Source: Sulfurimonas hydrogeniphila (GTDB lineage Bacteria > Campylobacterota > Campylobacteria > Campylobacterales > Sulfurimonadaceae). Taken from it: a DNA stretch of 64,000 nt. The translations under genes were made by a program, and so were the position numbers. The stretch covers positions 372,001 through 436,000 of the forward strand of contig NZ_CP035534.1 of the NCBI RefSeq assembly GCF_009068765.1, written 5' to 3'. The first letter of the stretch is position 1; each line of letters begins with the position of its first letter. Shown here one piece after another: positions 39,191 through 51,713 of the stretch. The notes beneath the pieces are model-generated. The model was not told the origin of the DNA. It saw only the letters and a program-made list of their open reading frames with translations, and searched no databases.

Positions 39191-39446
39191 TTTCTTAGCG
39201 ATTTGCACTTAAAAAAGAAACTCACATACTAAAGTATGCTTCGCTTCTTTTTTAAGCACAACTCATCTAAGAAACAAGTTTCTAAATTAAATATAAGTTC
39301 TTAAAGTCATAAGAATTTATATTTGGTTTAAAAACCAAACGATCATTAAATTACAATTGTTAAAGTCAACAACTTTAATTATAGAGATATAATTAAAAAC
39401 TAAATAACTACAATAACAGATCATTCATCTTGTTTAATGTATTCAT

Positions 39447-39471
39447 ACATTAAATAAGGTAGTGAACGCAA
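39447..39471 (+). other. 23S rRNA processing stem, left arm
   Basis: About 24 bases around ATAAGGTAGTGAA pair with 42392-42415 downstream of 23S. The 39191-39477 spacer holds nothing else I can name besides AT-rich sequence and short hairpins. Confidence 0.7.
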
Positions 39472-39477
39472 CATAGA

Positions 39478-42370
<2,893 letters not shown>

Positions 42371-42578
42371 CAAGTTCTTAAATGAACACAATTGCTTCAC
42401 TACCTTATTTAGTGTATATATACTAATAAGAGATATGTTAAGAAGTTATTTAGTATGACGGAAACAAGGTTTTAACCTTGCCTTTTAGGCTTTTAAGCCA
42501 ATTAGCCCAGACTGAAGTCTGGGTTCCGAAGAGTTTGTTGACTTTAACAATTGATATTACTCAACTCTTAACTGATAT

Positions 42579-42625
42579 AAGATCAGATATAAATACATCA
42601 GTCAGATGTCTTTATATCTGATCTT
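42579..42625 (+). other. Perfect 15-bp hairpin immediately before 5S
   Basis: AAGATCAGATATAAA (42579-42593) pairs exactly with TTTATATCTGATCTT (42611-42625), and an inner ACATC/GATGT stem extends it. It ends where 5S rRNA begins, so it may be a processing site between 23S and 5S. A second hairpin, CCCAGACTGAAGTCTGGG, lies near 42507-42524. Confidence 0.6.
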
Positions 42626-42744
42626 GTCTAGGTGGCTATAGAGAGAGGGAAACGCCTGGCCCCATTCCGAACCCAGAAGCTAAGCCTCTCATCGCTGATA
42701 ATACTGCAGGTTTCACTTGTGGGAATGTAGGTCGCTGCCTAGTT
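42626..42744 (+). rRNA. rrf: 5S ribosomal RNA
   Basis: About 119 bases with TCTAGGTGGCTATAGAGAG at the 5' side, CCATTCCGAACCCAGAAGC in the middle and GTCGCTGCCTAGTTG at the 3' side. The 3' end overlaps the stop codon of the convergent aat gene by a few bases. Confidence 0.93.
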
Positions 42745-43431
42745 GATCAGATTTTTATCAACAATCCATTCATTTTTTACAATATCCATATTTACTTTAT
42801 ACAAACGTTCAAGATAATAATCTCTTGAAACTTCTTTTGCTCCTAATGATTTAAGATGTGGTGTCGGTACCTGACAGTCAATAAAATCATATCCCCATAC
42901 TTTTAAATGTTTTACCAATACCGCATATGCAGCTTTTGACGCATCACTGACTTCTGCAAACATTGATTCTCCACAAAACACTTTTCCTATTGTCAATCCA
43001 TACAACCCGCCTACCAGTTTGCCATCGAGATAACTTTCAACTGAGTGAGCTATACCCATGCCGTGCAAAACATTGAATGATTCTGCCAGATCTTTATTTA
43101 TCCATGTACCATTTTGATCTTTTCTTGCAACAGAAGCACATTTATGCACAACTTCTTGAAATCTGCTATCAAATGCATATTCGAACTTTTTCAATTTTTT
43201 TTTCAATGAACGTCTTAATTTAAAGTCATCAAGCTCCATAATAAGACGCGGATTCGTTGACCACCACAGTATCGGGTCTTGCTGCGAGTACCAGGGGAAA
43301 ATACCATTTTGGTATGCTTTTAATAATCTAGAGGGATTTAAATCTCCTCCCCATGCTACTATACCTTCTTTGTTCGCATCATGGGGATCAGGAAAGGAGA
43401 GTGAATAATTGTCAAGCTGCGGCAAATACAT
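42739..43431 (-). CDS. aat: Leucyl/phenylalanyl-tRNA-protein transferase
   Basis: Aat adds Leu or Phe to proteins with N-terminal Arg or Lys, marking them for ClpS-ClpAP. The 230-residue protein has GGDLNPSRLLKAYQNGIFPW, the substrate-binding WWSTNPR and HSVESYLDGKLVGGLYG. It follows clpA with a one-base overlap (TAATG). The stop codon (TAG) lies inside the 5S rRNA 3' end on the other strand. Confidence 0.95.
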   Translation of the reverse strand: MYLPQLDNYSLSFPDPHDANKEGIVAWGGDLNPSRLLKAYQNGIFPWYSQQDPILWWSTNPRLIMELDDFKLRRSLKKKLKKFEYAFDSRFQEVVHKCASVARKDQNGTWINKDLAESFNVLHGMGIAHSVESYLDGKLVGGLYGLTIGKVFCGESMFAEVSDASKAAYAVLVKHLKVWGYDFIDCQVPTPHLKSLGAKEVSRDYYLERLYKVNMDIVKNEWIVDKNLIN

Positions 43432-45608
43432 TAAGCTTCTTCGTATACATTCTCTAAAGTGTCATTTTGTATTATCACTTCTACTTTTCCGCCATTTTTA
43501 AGTTTTCCGAATAAAATTTCATCACTGAGTTTATCGGTAATATTATTTTTAATATACCTTTTAAGCGGTCTGGCTCCCATTTCCGGTGAATAGGTTTTTT
43601 CAGCAATAAATTTTATAACTTTATCGGAAACAGTTACAGTTATTTTTTTCTTTTTTAACTCTTTATTGAGTTCTGCTATGAATTTTTGTACAATTTTTTC
43701 GACTATTTCATGACTCAATTGCCCAAATTCTATAATAGCATCTAATCTATTTCTGAATTCCGGAGTAAAAAATGATTTTAGTTCTTCGTTTTTGGAAATA
43801 GATTCATCTTTATTGAATCCCATTACATTTCTGGCTTGAGCTCCTATATTTGATGTCATTATCAGTATAACATTCTGAAAATCGGCTTTGTAGCCATTAT
43901 TGTCAGTGAGTGTTGCGCTGTCCATTATTTGAAGTAAAATATTTATAAGTTCAGGGTGTGCCTTTTCTATTTCATCAAGCAGTAAAACTGTATAAGGATG
44001 CTTTTTGATGGCTTCTGTAAGCAGTCCTCCCTGCTCATATCCTACATATCCAGGAGGTGCTCCTACCAAACGGCTGAGAGCATGTTTCTCCATATATTCG
44101 CTCATATCAAATTTTTCAAAATTGATCCCTAAAATTTCACTTAATGCAATTGCCAGTTCGGTTTTTCCAACACCTGTCGGTCCTGAAAACAAAAATGATG
44201 CTATGGGTTTATTTGGAGGTGTTAGTCCGGCTTTTGATATTTTAATGGCTTTTGTCACCATCTCTACAGCTTTTTCCTGACCAATAACTCTTTGTCTGAG
44301 TTTATCTTCTAAATGTTGCAAAGATGCCGTTTCATTATTAGATATTTTTGAATTACTGATACCCACAATGGATGCTATAGTTTTTTGAATATCATTTGCG
44401 GTTACTTTTTCTTTTTTTCTTTTTTGAAGATGAAATGATGCTGCTGTTTCATCAATTAAATCTATGGCAATATCTGGTAAAAATTTGTTAGTAATGTAGC
44501 GTTTAGAGAGATCCACTGCTGTTTTTAATGCCTTGTTTGTATATTGTACAGAATGGTGTTTTTCATATTTGCCTTGAAGTCCCTTGAGAATGAGATAGCT
44601 TGTTTTTTTCGATGGTTCATTAACATCTATTTTGGAGAATCTTCTGCTGAGTGCTTTGTCTTTTTCAAACCCGTTTCTGTATTCTGCAAAAGTTGTAGCT
44701 CCCATACATTTTATTTCGCCTGAAGCAAGAGCAGGCTTGAGCTGATTGGCTGCATCCATTGTTCCGCTCGTGCTTCCTGCTCCTATAAGTGTATGGATTT
44801 CATCTATAAATAAAATTGCTTTAGGTTCACGTTTGAGTTCGTCCATAACACCTTTGAGGCGTTTTTCAAAGTCTCCTCTGTACTTTGTTCCTGCAAGCAA
44901 TGCCCCTAAATCAAGCGTATAAAGATTGGAGTCTTTGATTATGTCAGGAACATCATTCGCTGCAATACGTAAAGCCAGTCCTTCTGCTATTGCTGTCTTT
45001 CCAACGCCTGGTTCACCTACAAGTACAGGGTTGTTTTTCTTTCTTCTGCAGAGTATCTGTGTGACTCTTTGAATTTCATTATCTCTGCCTATTACAGGGT
45101 CAATTTTTCCTTCTTTGGCTTTTTCTATAAGGTTTATTGTGTATTTTCGTAAATTAGACTCTTTTTCTTCTTCATCCTGGTCTGTGTCAAGATGTGAAAT
45201 TACTTCCAATATATCCAGTTTTGTTATTTGGTATTTATTGAGCAAAGCATAGGCAAATGTATGTTTCTCTTCAAAAAGAGTTGCCAAAAGATCCCCTATA
45301 TCCGCATTCGTTTGACCGGATGACTGAACATGGCGCACCATCTTATCAATCAAACGGGAAAGCGCTACACTTTCATAAGGGTCCTGTATTATATCGGCAG
45401 GAAGTGTTTCCATATTTTTTTTGATGTATTCGCCAAGTTCTTCTTTCATTTTTGACACATTCCCGCCACATGTTTCTATAATAGATGCGCCCTCATCCGA
45501 ACTTAACAAAAGGTAAAATATATGCTCAATTGTCAGGTATTCATGGTGGAGCTGTTTTGCAAATATTACAGATTTTTGAAATATATCATTGAGTGATGAG
45601 CTTATCAT
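43431..45608 (-). CDS. clpA: ATP-dependent Clp protease ATPase ClpA
   Basis: ClpA unfolds substrates for ClpP. The 725-residue protein has an N-terminal domain (about 1-150), a first AAA+ module with [15 protein letters not shown] near residue 205 and a second with [14 protein letters not shown] near 478. Lacking the long middle coiled-coil domain of ClpB, it is a ClpA. Together with clpS and aat in one operon it forms the N-degron degradation pathway. Confidence 0.96.
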   Translation of the reverse strand: MISSSLNDIFQKSVIFAKQLHHEYLTIEHIFYLLLSSDEGASIIETCGGNVSKMKEELGEYIKKNMETLPADIIQDPYESVALSRLIDKMVRHVQSSGQTNADIGDLLATLFEEKHTFAYALLNKYQITKLDILEVISHLDTDQDEEEKESNLRKYTINLIEKAKEGKIDPVIGRDNEIQRVTQILCRRKKNNPVLVGEPGVGKTAIAEGLALRIAANDVPDIIKDSNLYTLDLGALLAGTKYRGDFEKRLKGVMDELKREPKAILFIDEIHTLIGAGSTSGTMDAANQLKPALASGEIKCMGATTFAEYRNGFEKDKALSRRFSKIDVNEPSKKTSYLILKGLQGKYEKHHSVQYTNKALKTAVDLSKRYITNKFLPDIAIDLIDETAASFHLQKRKKEKVTANDIQKTIASIVGISNSKISNNETASLQHLEDKLRQRVIGQEKAVEMVTKAIKISKAGLTPPNKPIASFLFSGPTGVGKTELAIALSEILGINFEKFDMSEYMEKHALSRLVGAPPGYVGYEQGGLLTEAIKKHPYTVLLLDEIEKAHPELINILLQIMDSATLTDNNGYKADFQNVILIMTSNIGAQARNVMGFNKDESISKNEELKSFFTPEFRNRLDAIIEFGQLSHEIVEKIVQKFIAELNKELKKKKITVTVSDKVIKFIAEKTYSPEMGARPLKRYIKNNITDKLSDEILFGKLKNGGKVEVIIQNDTLENVYEEA

Positions 45609-45609
45609 G

Positions 45610-45909
45610 TTATTCTTCCTCCATTGTGGCTTTTAGGGGAAAGCCGTTGTCTTTCGCTTTGCGACGTACTTGCTTAAGCTTTGTCTCTGCGATTTCATAT
45701 GTGTAAACACCACACAAACCTCTGTTTTTTTTATGTACTTCAAGCATAATATCCTGCGCTTCTTCATATGTTTTATGAAAAATTTCCATGAGAATATCAA
45801 CTACAAAATCCATAGGCGTATAATCATCATTGAGTAAAAATACAAAATATTTTTTTGGATATTTCAGTATTGTCTGTTCGTCTATTTCTAAATCTGTTTT
45901 TGTTGCCAT
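45610..45909 (-). CDS. clpS: ClpA adaptor ClpS
   Basis: ClpS binds N-terminal Leu, Phe, Tyr and Trp and hands the protein to ClpA. The 99-residue protein has the substrate-pocket segment LLNDDYTPMDFVVDIL and HKKNRGLCGVYTYEIAETK. It lies one base ahead of clpA. Confidence 0.95.
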   Translation of the reverse strand: MATKTDLEIDEQTILKYPKKYFVFLLNDDYTPMDFVVDILMEIFHKTYEEAQDIMLEVHKKNRGLCGVYTYEIAETKLKQVRRKAKDNGFPLKATMEEE

Positions 45910-45914
45910 TTTTT

Positions 45915-47150
45915 CTACTTTGCTGCTTGAATAAAATCATTTATAATTTCTACCGGGTTTTCAAGTCCGATAGAAATTCTAATAAGACCGTCGGTAATTC
46001 CAAGAAATTCTCTGGTTTTTTCGTCAAAATCACTGTATATAGTTGATGCCATATGCAGGGCGAGTGTTCTTGAATCGCCTATGTTGGCAGTAATTGTTGC
46101 TATTTTTGTTTTACGTAAAAAGTCGTATGCACGCTCTTTGCTTTGCATATCAATCGTCAAAAGGGTTCCGCATCCATATTGAAAATCTTCTTTATACCGT
46201 GCATGGTGAGGATGAGACTGAATACACGGATGGTTTACCGCTATACCATGTTTGGCAAGTTCCAGGGCCACTGTTTCAACACTTTTGACTATTCTTGGAA
46301 GTCGGAGTGCCAGTGTTTCGAGTCCGAGTAACGTTTGATAGCTGGCATGTGCATTTGCGCTCATTCCCAAGTCTCGTAAAGCCCGTTTTTTTGCATTAGG
46401 TATGAGAGCCGTTTTCCCCGCTCCTTTGATAAACTTTTCAAGGAATGCGTAACGTTCTGTCTTAAATTTGTCAGCATTTTCATGTATGGCGCGAAAAACC
46501 ACACAACCGCCTAGTGCAGAGGAATTTCCAGAGATGATTTTCGTAGTTGAATAAACCGTGATGTCAGCACCAAGAGCCAAGGGCGAAACACTTAAGGGAG
46601 TAATAGTGTTGTCGACGATGAGCGCTACATTTGATTCATTCGCAATTGCAGCGATTCTTTTAATATCAGGAAGCCTCATATTCGGATTACCGACACTTTC
46701 TAAAAAAATTATTTTTGTATTTTTGTTTATGGCATTTTCTATGCTGTCAAATTCGTCAACATCAAAAAAGTGAGTTTTTATACCAAATCTGCTGAGAGTT
46801 TCATCAAACAGTGCGTATGTCCCGCCAAACAATCCGCCTATGCTAATGATTTCATCTCCTTGAGAAAGCAGGGACATTACGGCAAGAGATGTTGCTCCCA
46901 TCCCTGAGCTTGTTGCAACAGCTCCAATACCACCATCCATCTCTGCCATGATTGATTCAAGTTTTGCTGTTGTTGGGTTGCCCATTCTTGAATAGAGAGG
47001 CTTTTTTACACTGCCATTGAAAATCCCTTCTGCTGTTTCCGGACTTCCATAAGAAAAAGAAGCTGAGGATACTATACTCGGAGAGACCGCTCCTTCTTTA
47101 CTTCCGATACTTTGTACAAATTTTGTGCAGTAGTCTTCAAATTTATTCAT
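45915..47150 (-). CDS. Cys/Met metabolism PLP enzyme (O-acetylhomoserine sulfhydrylase-like)
   Basis: A 411-residue PLP enzyme of the cystathionine gamma-synthase family. YSRMGNPTTAKLE, TSSGMGATSLAVMSLL and the PLP lysine in TVYSTTKIISGNS are visible. Members make methionine from O-acetyl- or O-succinylhomoserine, or split cystathionine; the sequence looks most like O-acetylhomoserine sulfhydrylase (MetY or MetZ), but the reaction is not certain. It precedes clpS by five bases in the same direction. Confidence 0.88.
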   Translation of the reverse strand: MNKFEDYCTKFVQSIGSKEGAVSPSIVSSASFSYGSPETAEGIFNGSVKKPLYSRMGNPTTAKLESIMAEMDGGIGAVATSSGMGATSLAVMSLLSQGDEIISIGGLFGGTYALFDETLSRFGIKTHFFDVDEFDSIENAINKNTKIIFLESVGNPNMRLPDIKRIAAIANESNVALIVDNTITPLSVSPLALGADITVYSTTKIISGNSSALGGCVVFRAIHENADKFKTERYAFLEKFIKGAGKTALIPNAKKRALRDLGMSANAHASYQTLLGLETLALRLPRIVKSVETVALELAKHGIAVNHPCIQSHPHHARYKEDFQYGCGTLLTIDMQSKERAYDFLRKTKIATITANIGDSRTLALHMASTIYSDFDEKTREFLGITDGLIRISIGLENPVEIINDFIQAAK

Positions 47151-47270
47151 ATTTCATGCCTTTTAATTATCTATAAATTATAGCAAATTAGAGATAATAT
47201 TTATCCTATGTACTTTAATTATGTTAGAATTCTAAAGAAGAAATTTATTAATTAATATTAGGAAACGCAA

Positions 47271-47498
47271 ATGGATAATCAAACAGCTTTGAATAAACTC
47301 AGTGAAAAAGTTTCAAGTATTCTTGAAAAATATCATACGCTCATAGATGAAAATGAGAAGATGCGAAATGAAATCGTGACACTCAAAGCAGATTGTGCAT
47401 TGAAAAATCAGGAAATTGAAAGACTGCATGAAGAAAATGCTCAAAAAGATATAGAAATAGAAGAAATTGTAAATAAAATCGAAAGTATTTTAGGTTAA
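47271..47498 (+). CDS. Small coiled-coil protein, ZapB-like
   Basis: A 75-residue protein that is almost all coiled coil, with heptads from LNKLSEKVSSILEKYHTLID to the end. The size resembles ZapB, which helps position the FtsZ ring. It directly precedes a ZapA-like gene, which supports a cell-division role. Homology is inferred from size, coil and neighbourhood. Confidence 0.7.
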   Translation: MDNQTALNKLSEKVSSILEKYHTLIDENEKMRNEIVTLKADCALKNQEIERLHEENAQKDIEIEEIVNKIESILG

Positions 47499-47505
47499 TA
47501 ATATA

Positions 47506-47724
47506 ATGAGTAAAAAAATTGGACTACATATCGGAGGCCGCAGATTTGATGTTGATGTGGAAGATAAATTTGCCAATTTTTTACAGAAACAGATGATGAA
47601 AGATTTTAACATGGAAGGAAACAATGATATTAAAGTTTTACTCCAGGCATATGTACGAAAAAACCATGAATTGTATTTGCAAAATCAAAAAGTAGAAGAA
47701 ATATTAGTAAAAATTGAAGATTAG
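47506..47724 (+). CDS. ZapA-like protein
   Basis: A 72-residue protein starting MSKKIGLHIGGRRFDVDVED, resembling the N-terminal domain of ZapA, an FtsZ-bundling protein, followed by a short helix ending in a coil. It is shorter than typical ZapA. It lies seven bases after the ZapB-like gene. Confidence 0.65.
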   Translation: MSKKIGLHIGGRRFDVDVEDKFANFLQKQMMKDFNMEGNNDIKVLLQAYVRKNHELYLQNQKVEEILVKIED

Positions 47725-47790
47725 ACACTGTTTTATAATTATATAAGTTATAAGTGATATAATTTCAGCCTCTCAATCAGAGAATGGTGT

Positions 47791-47867
47791 GCGCTCGTAG
47801 CTCAGCTGGATAGAGCACTGGTTTGCGGTACCAGCGGTCACATGTTCGAATCATGTCGGGCGCACCA
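47791..47867 (+). tRNA. tRNA-Arg (GCG)
   Basis: A 77-base cloverleaf: acceptor arms GCGCTCG/CGGGCGC, anticodon stem CTGGT/ACCAG around loop TTGCGGT with anticodon GCG, T-loop GTTCGAATC and encoded ACCA. The DNA beyond its 3' end is strikingly different from the core genes, as expected for an integration site. Confidence 0.93.
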
Positions 47868-47935
47868 TTAACAAACTCCCTAAATGATGAACTTTCAAAC
47901 AAATTTTAAAAATACAAAATCATTTAAGAATTAGA

Positions 47936-47959
47936 TGGGACATACTTTGGGACATACTT
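47936..47959 (+). repeat. Tandem 12-bp direct repeat near tRNA-Arg
   Basis: TGGGACATACTT occurs twice back to back, about 70 bases after the tRNA-Arg. Repeats containing TGGGACA near tRNA ends are common at integrase arm-type sites, so this may be a remnant of, or part of, an att region. Confidence 0.45.
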
Positions 47960-48037
47960 TATAGTATTAGTCTGATCCCTAAACTACATTAGTAGTTATA
48001 GTTCTAGCACTATTTTGGATTTTTGCTATAATATTGC

Positions 48038-48937
48038 ATGAAGAATAATCCTGATTTAAAATTTGTAACAACTATAAAAATTAATGAAGTCCTTATAAAT
48101 ATTTGTAAAAATAAAAAAATTAATATTCAAGAATTAATTAGACAAACTTATCATTTTTTAATGATCATTAATCTCTATTATGTAACAAAAAATATAAATA
48201 TACTTCTTCCTGAAATATTTGAAGAATATGAAAATTCGGAATATATATCATTGAGCCCTTCTTTAAAGCAAATAAAAACTCATGTGACAAAAAAACAGCA
48301 TTGTGCCTACACTAGTATTAAGCGTGAAAACAGAGTGCTATATTTTAATAAACTTATTTCAATTATAATTAATAATATTGATTACAGAAATAAAAAATTT
48401 GAACATATAATTCAACAGGATCCAATTATTAATAAATTTACAGTTCAATACTTTCTTAATAAAACAAATAATACAGAGATATTAATGACACTTATGGAAA
48501 GTTTATTAGCGAAAGGTAATCATGTATTGAATAATACTTATATTTCAGATACTTTTTATAAGGGGTTATATTACAGATTGTTTGAAAAGGGAGAAAGTAA
48601 TGACTTTATTTCTCAATATAATTTAACAAAATTTTTACAGAAAGAATTGGAAAAAATATTTTTTTGTATGTTGATTGTATATAAAATTAAATTTAATGCT
48701 AAATCAAGTCATGGTCAAGCAAGAAAAATATATAAAAAATATAATGATAAGTATAAAAATATATATAATGAAGATATAAACTTGTTTATGAAAAACGAAA
48801 TACAGATATACAGTGGGTTGAGTGAAATAGAAGAATTTAAAGAAGTTTTTGAATTTATCTTAGCTATGCATCCCAGTGAAAAAGAACGAGTTGTTGTGGG
48901 CATGTCCTTTTTACAATACACTACCTTGAAAGTGTAA
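48038..48937 (+). CDS. Hypothetical protein, 299 aa
   Basis: An AT-rich gene for a lysine- and isoleucine-rich protein without signal peptide or clear transmembrane helix. I do not recognise it. A TATAAT at 48027-48032 sits only a few bases before the ATG, so the message would be nearly leaderless. Base composition differs from the core genes, suggesting acquired DNA. Confidence 0.6.
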   Translation: MKNNPDLKFVTTIKINEVLINICKNKKINIQELIRQTYHFLMIINLYYVTKNINILLPEIFEEYENSEYISLSPSLKQIKTHVTKKQHCAYTSIKRENRVLYFNKLISIIINNIDYRNKKFEHIIQQDPIINKFTVQYFLNKTNNTEILMTLMESLLAKGNHVLNNTYISDTFYKGLYYRLFEKGESNDFISQYNLTKFLQKELEKIFFCMLIVYKIKFNAKSSHGQARKIYKKYNDKYKNIYNEDINLFMKNEIQIYSGLSEIEEFKEVFEFILAMHPSEKERVVVGMSFLQYTTLKV

Positions 48938-49624
48938 ATAGTACCCACCCATACTGATAGTATTCTTTTAAATTAGAGATTTTAAATCTGCACTCACTTA
49001 ACTTTCCCACCTAAATCCAATCATTTTCTGAGTCACATCCTTACAGCTCATAATAGAGGTTAACTCTTTATTACTATTTACAATATCTTCAATCTTAGCT
49101 ACTTCTTCAAGAATAGCGATAAATGTTTGCCACCTTTCTAATCTTCATCTATCGTTAACTTTTTTAAAAATAGTAACTGATTTTGAATTTACAGAAAATT
49201 TATGACACTATTGAGTGAAGAACATATTAAAGATAAATCAGACGATTAAAAATATGAAATAAGTGCCAGACCATAATAAATTACATATACAACCCCTTTA
49301 AATGTTGCCCTTCTGGTGAAAAAAGAAAATAGAAGCTACTTCGTTAAGTCCTTGAAACTACTAGTAGTTCCTGCAAACTTTCGCCTTGTATCTTATGATT
49401 TTTTTTCATTGAATTATGTCATTTATTATAGTCTGGCACTTAAATGTCTTTTTTAAATAAAGTGGTCTATCAGGTATTTTTCCCTTATGCAGGTATCTGT
49501 TTATTTATTTTCTTCTGAAAAGCCCTAGAATAGGGATATATGAAAAATATAACAATGTTGTAAAATTTCGTCAACCCTAGGAAATTAATACGAACTGGAA
49601 GCTTACAGTTCGAAGGATAACGAA
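48938..49624. other. Gene-poor accessory stretch with remnant reading frame
   Basis: No intact gene is seen. On the minus strand 48998-49144 gives 48 sense codons ending in MIGFRWES, possibly the tail of a decayed gene. The 183-bp inverted-repeat element (49260-49442) lies in the middle. A hairpin with GAACTG/CAGTTC arms (about 49591-49610) precedes the next gene. Confidence 0.4.
49260..49442. mobile_element. 183-bp MITE-like element with 28-bp inverted ends
   Basis: The ends (49260-49287 and 49415-49442) are inverted repeats matching at 26 of 28 bases, starting TAAGTGCCAGAC. The interior has no complete gene. TA at each outer edge could be a target duplication typical of IS630/Tc1-type elements, but the pairing of TA is part of the repeat itself so this is uncertain. 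Confidence 0.6.
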
Positions 49625-49879
49625 GTGAAAAAGATAATTGAGTTGCTTGAAAAAATAATAGCTCTATCGCATGGGAAAAATCTAAAAGAAAAACGCTGGT
49701 TAACACCAGAAGAATTGGAGATAGAATACAGCTTAAAGGAAGACACAATGAGTAAATATAGGATGAAGAAGAAAGTTCCATTTTCAAAAATTGGAACTAA
49801 GCTCATTCGTTATGATCGTTTAAAGATAGATCAATGGCTTGAAAATCATGAGGTAATTGGATGTGATGTTAGAAGTTGA
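49625..49879 (+). CDS. Excisionase/AlpA-like helix-turn-helix protein
   Basis: An 84-residue protein begun by GTG (AAGGA upstream). RWLTPEELEIEYSLKEDTMS and KVPFSKIGTKLIRYDRLKID form the winged-helix pattern of excisionase-family DNA-binding proteins. It may guide excision or regulate the neighbouring genes of the mobile region. Confidence 0.75.
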   Translation: MKKIIELLEKIIALSHGKNLKEKRWLTPEELEIEYSLKEDTMSKYRMKKKVPFSKIGTKLIRYDRLKIDQWLENHEVIGCDVRS

Positions 49880-50369
49880 AAAAATTGTAAAAATTAATAA
49901 AGAAGAGCAAAATGCATTTCTTCGTACTTTTTCAAGATTACCGATGAATGAAAAGATTGAAGTGATGGCAGATCATCGTAAACTCGTGTATAAATTAAAG
50001 CAGATGCATGGTGAAATAAGTGTGTCGATTTTGTCTTATGCTGCTTTAATTATGTCATTACAGATATATAAAACTGATCAGGATAAGTTAAATAAGCTTA
50101 ATATTACTGATTTAAGTTTGGAAGAAATTCGGAAAATAACGTCAAAAAAAGCAAAAGTTTTTTTGCGAAAAGAGTTTCGGAAACAGACAAGAAGAGGGGC
50201 TCTACTAGGATATTGGGCAGTTGTTAGAACTTTGAAAAATGATGAAAAATATAGTTTTCGAAAAATTGAAAGCTATTTAAAAAAGCATCATAGATTTGAG
50301 GTTTCTTACAGTTTGATAGCAAAAGTTTGGAATCAATTGGAAAGTAAAAAGGAGTTAAAAAATGGATGA
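49866..50369 (+). CDS. Hypothetical protein, 167 aa
   Basis: A helical, basic protein of unknown family. KYSFRKIESYLKKHHRFEVS near the C-terminus has a helix-turn-helix look. The ATG at 49866 overlaps the previous gene by 14 bases; a TTG (49857) or GTG (49863) earlier is possible. It overlaps the following interrupted gene by eight bases. Confidence 0.6.
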   Translation: MLEVEKIVKINKEEQNAFLRTFSRLPMNEKIEVMADHRKLVYKLKQMHGEISVSILSYAALIMSLQIYKTDQDKLNKLNITDLSLEEIRKITSKKAKVFLRKEFRKQTRRGALLGYWAVVRTLKNDEKYSFRKIESYLKKHHRFEVSYSLIAKVWNQLESKKELKNG

Positions 50370-50506
50370 AATTATAGATGTCTATGCGGATAATAAAATA
50401 ATAATTACTCATGTTATGTTGAATAATGATAAAGATATTAAGTTATTGAGAGGTTTTGAAGAAGACACCAAAAAGAGGTATATACGTAATGTTGTTATTA
50501 TGGTTG

Positions 50507-51713
50507 CACGGTAATTCAAGTTTAATACTCACCCAAGTCTACTACTAAGACTGAAAAGCTTATGAGGACTCCATCCAAAAACCTTTCTGGCTTTTTTAAT
50601 ATTGGAGATTTTGTTAATATTCATGATATTTATGGCAAGACTTCTTAACATTGTAGAGATTAAAGGTGCTTGACCTGTGCGAACTCTTGAGCTATCCTCA
50701 TCGAAACTGACATCTTTTACATAGTGTAAAGAGTTCTCAATTTTCCAATGGCTCCTGATAATATGTGCAAAAGTTTTTGCATCTACATCAAGACTTGAAA
50801 TATAGTAATGATACTCTGTCGTATGTTTTCCATACGATAGTGTTGTTGCTGTAATCTTTACAACCCTTTTTACAGATAACCAACTCTTTTTGATTTGATA
50901 GAGGTCATCATAGACTTCACAAACCCTCTCTTCATATCTCCCATGAGTGTTATGCTCATAATGGGCATAAGTATCTATTGGCTTAGCATCTTCAAGAGAG
51001 GTATTGAATATTACCCATTTTAAAAGCTCTTTCTGATTCGATTTTACCTGTGCAATATAATCATGTCCACACTTTACTATTTTATTCAATGTTTTTTTTG
51101 AGTATGCATAGCATCCATGGTAATCACACAATTTGTGAGGTTTAAAGCATCTAATAGTTCAACAAGTGCGGGAATCTCGTTTGTTTTCTCTTGTACCTGG
51201 GCTTGTGCCAATGTAAGTTTAGATTCTGTTAGAAAGAGCGAAACTATATGTCTGGCTTTCTCACTCATCTCTTTATTTGCAGAACCTCTCATGGTTTTCC
51301 CATCTGTTGCAACTATTGTCAATGTTTGTGAATCTTTTGGAGTATTTGAAAGTTGATGAATCCATTTTTGTTGCATCTTCTCTACTGCTTGTGTATCAAT
51401 TCCCAAAAATGTATTTCTTATTGTTGTATATGCCGGAGCTTTAAAAGCACGACCCAAAAATTTAGAGAGTTCTCTTTTTCTCTCTTTCATCCATGTTGCA
51501 ATATCTTCATAGCTCCCGGCACCTGAAAGGAGAGCCAAAAGTGATAAAAATAATATCTCTCCTGGATGTGTGTATCGCACTTTATTTTTTCTATAATCTG
51601 GTAGTTGTCTAAACTCTTCCAATAATACTTGCATCTGCTCCTCCTAATTTTTATAGGAGTAAGCAAATTTTGTTCTAGTTTATTTAACTGGTTATTAAAC
51701 TTGAATTACCGTG
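50507..51713 (-). mobile_element. ISAs1-family insertion sequence, 1207 bp
   Basis: The ends are perfect inverted repeats of at least 20 bases (CACGGTAATTCAAGTTTAAT). A 9-bp direct duplication, TTATGGTTG, flanks it at 50498-50506 and 51714-51722. The transposase on the minus strand shows ISAs1 features (DGKTMRGS, QVKSNQKELL, SHWKIENSLH). Family assignment is from motifs. Confidence 0.93.
50529..51634 (-). pseudogene. ISAs1-type transposase, -1 frameshifted at 51092-51099
   Basis: The first frame, from 51634 to 51086, encodes the N-terminal DDE transposase half ending DAMHTQKK followed by H and a stop. The second frame, down to 50529, continues TLNKIVKCGHDYIAQVKSNQ, the expected continuation in this family. 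The switch is an eight-A run at 51092-51099; one extra A restores one frame of about 368 residues. It could be a decayed gene, a sequence error, or transposase made by slippage. Confidence 0.9.

Noticed and set aside
47845-47867. Second copy of the tRNA-Arg 3' end as right attachment site
   Set aside because: I looked for the sequence near the recombinase and to the window end and found no copy.
48998-49144. Remnant 48-codon frame as a gene
   Set aside because: No start codon with a ribosome-binding site and a stop just upstream; noted only as a possible remnant.
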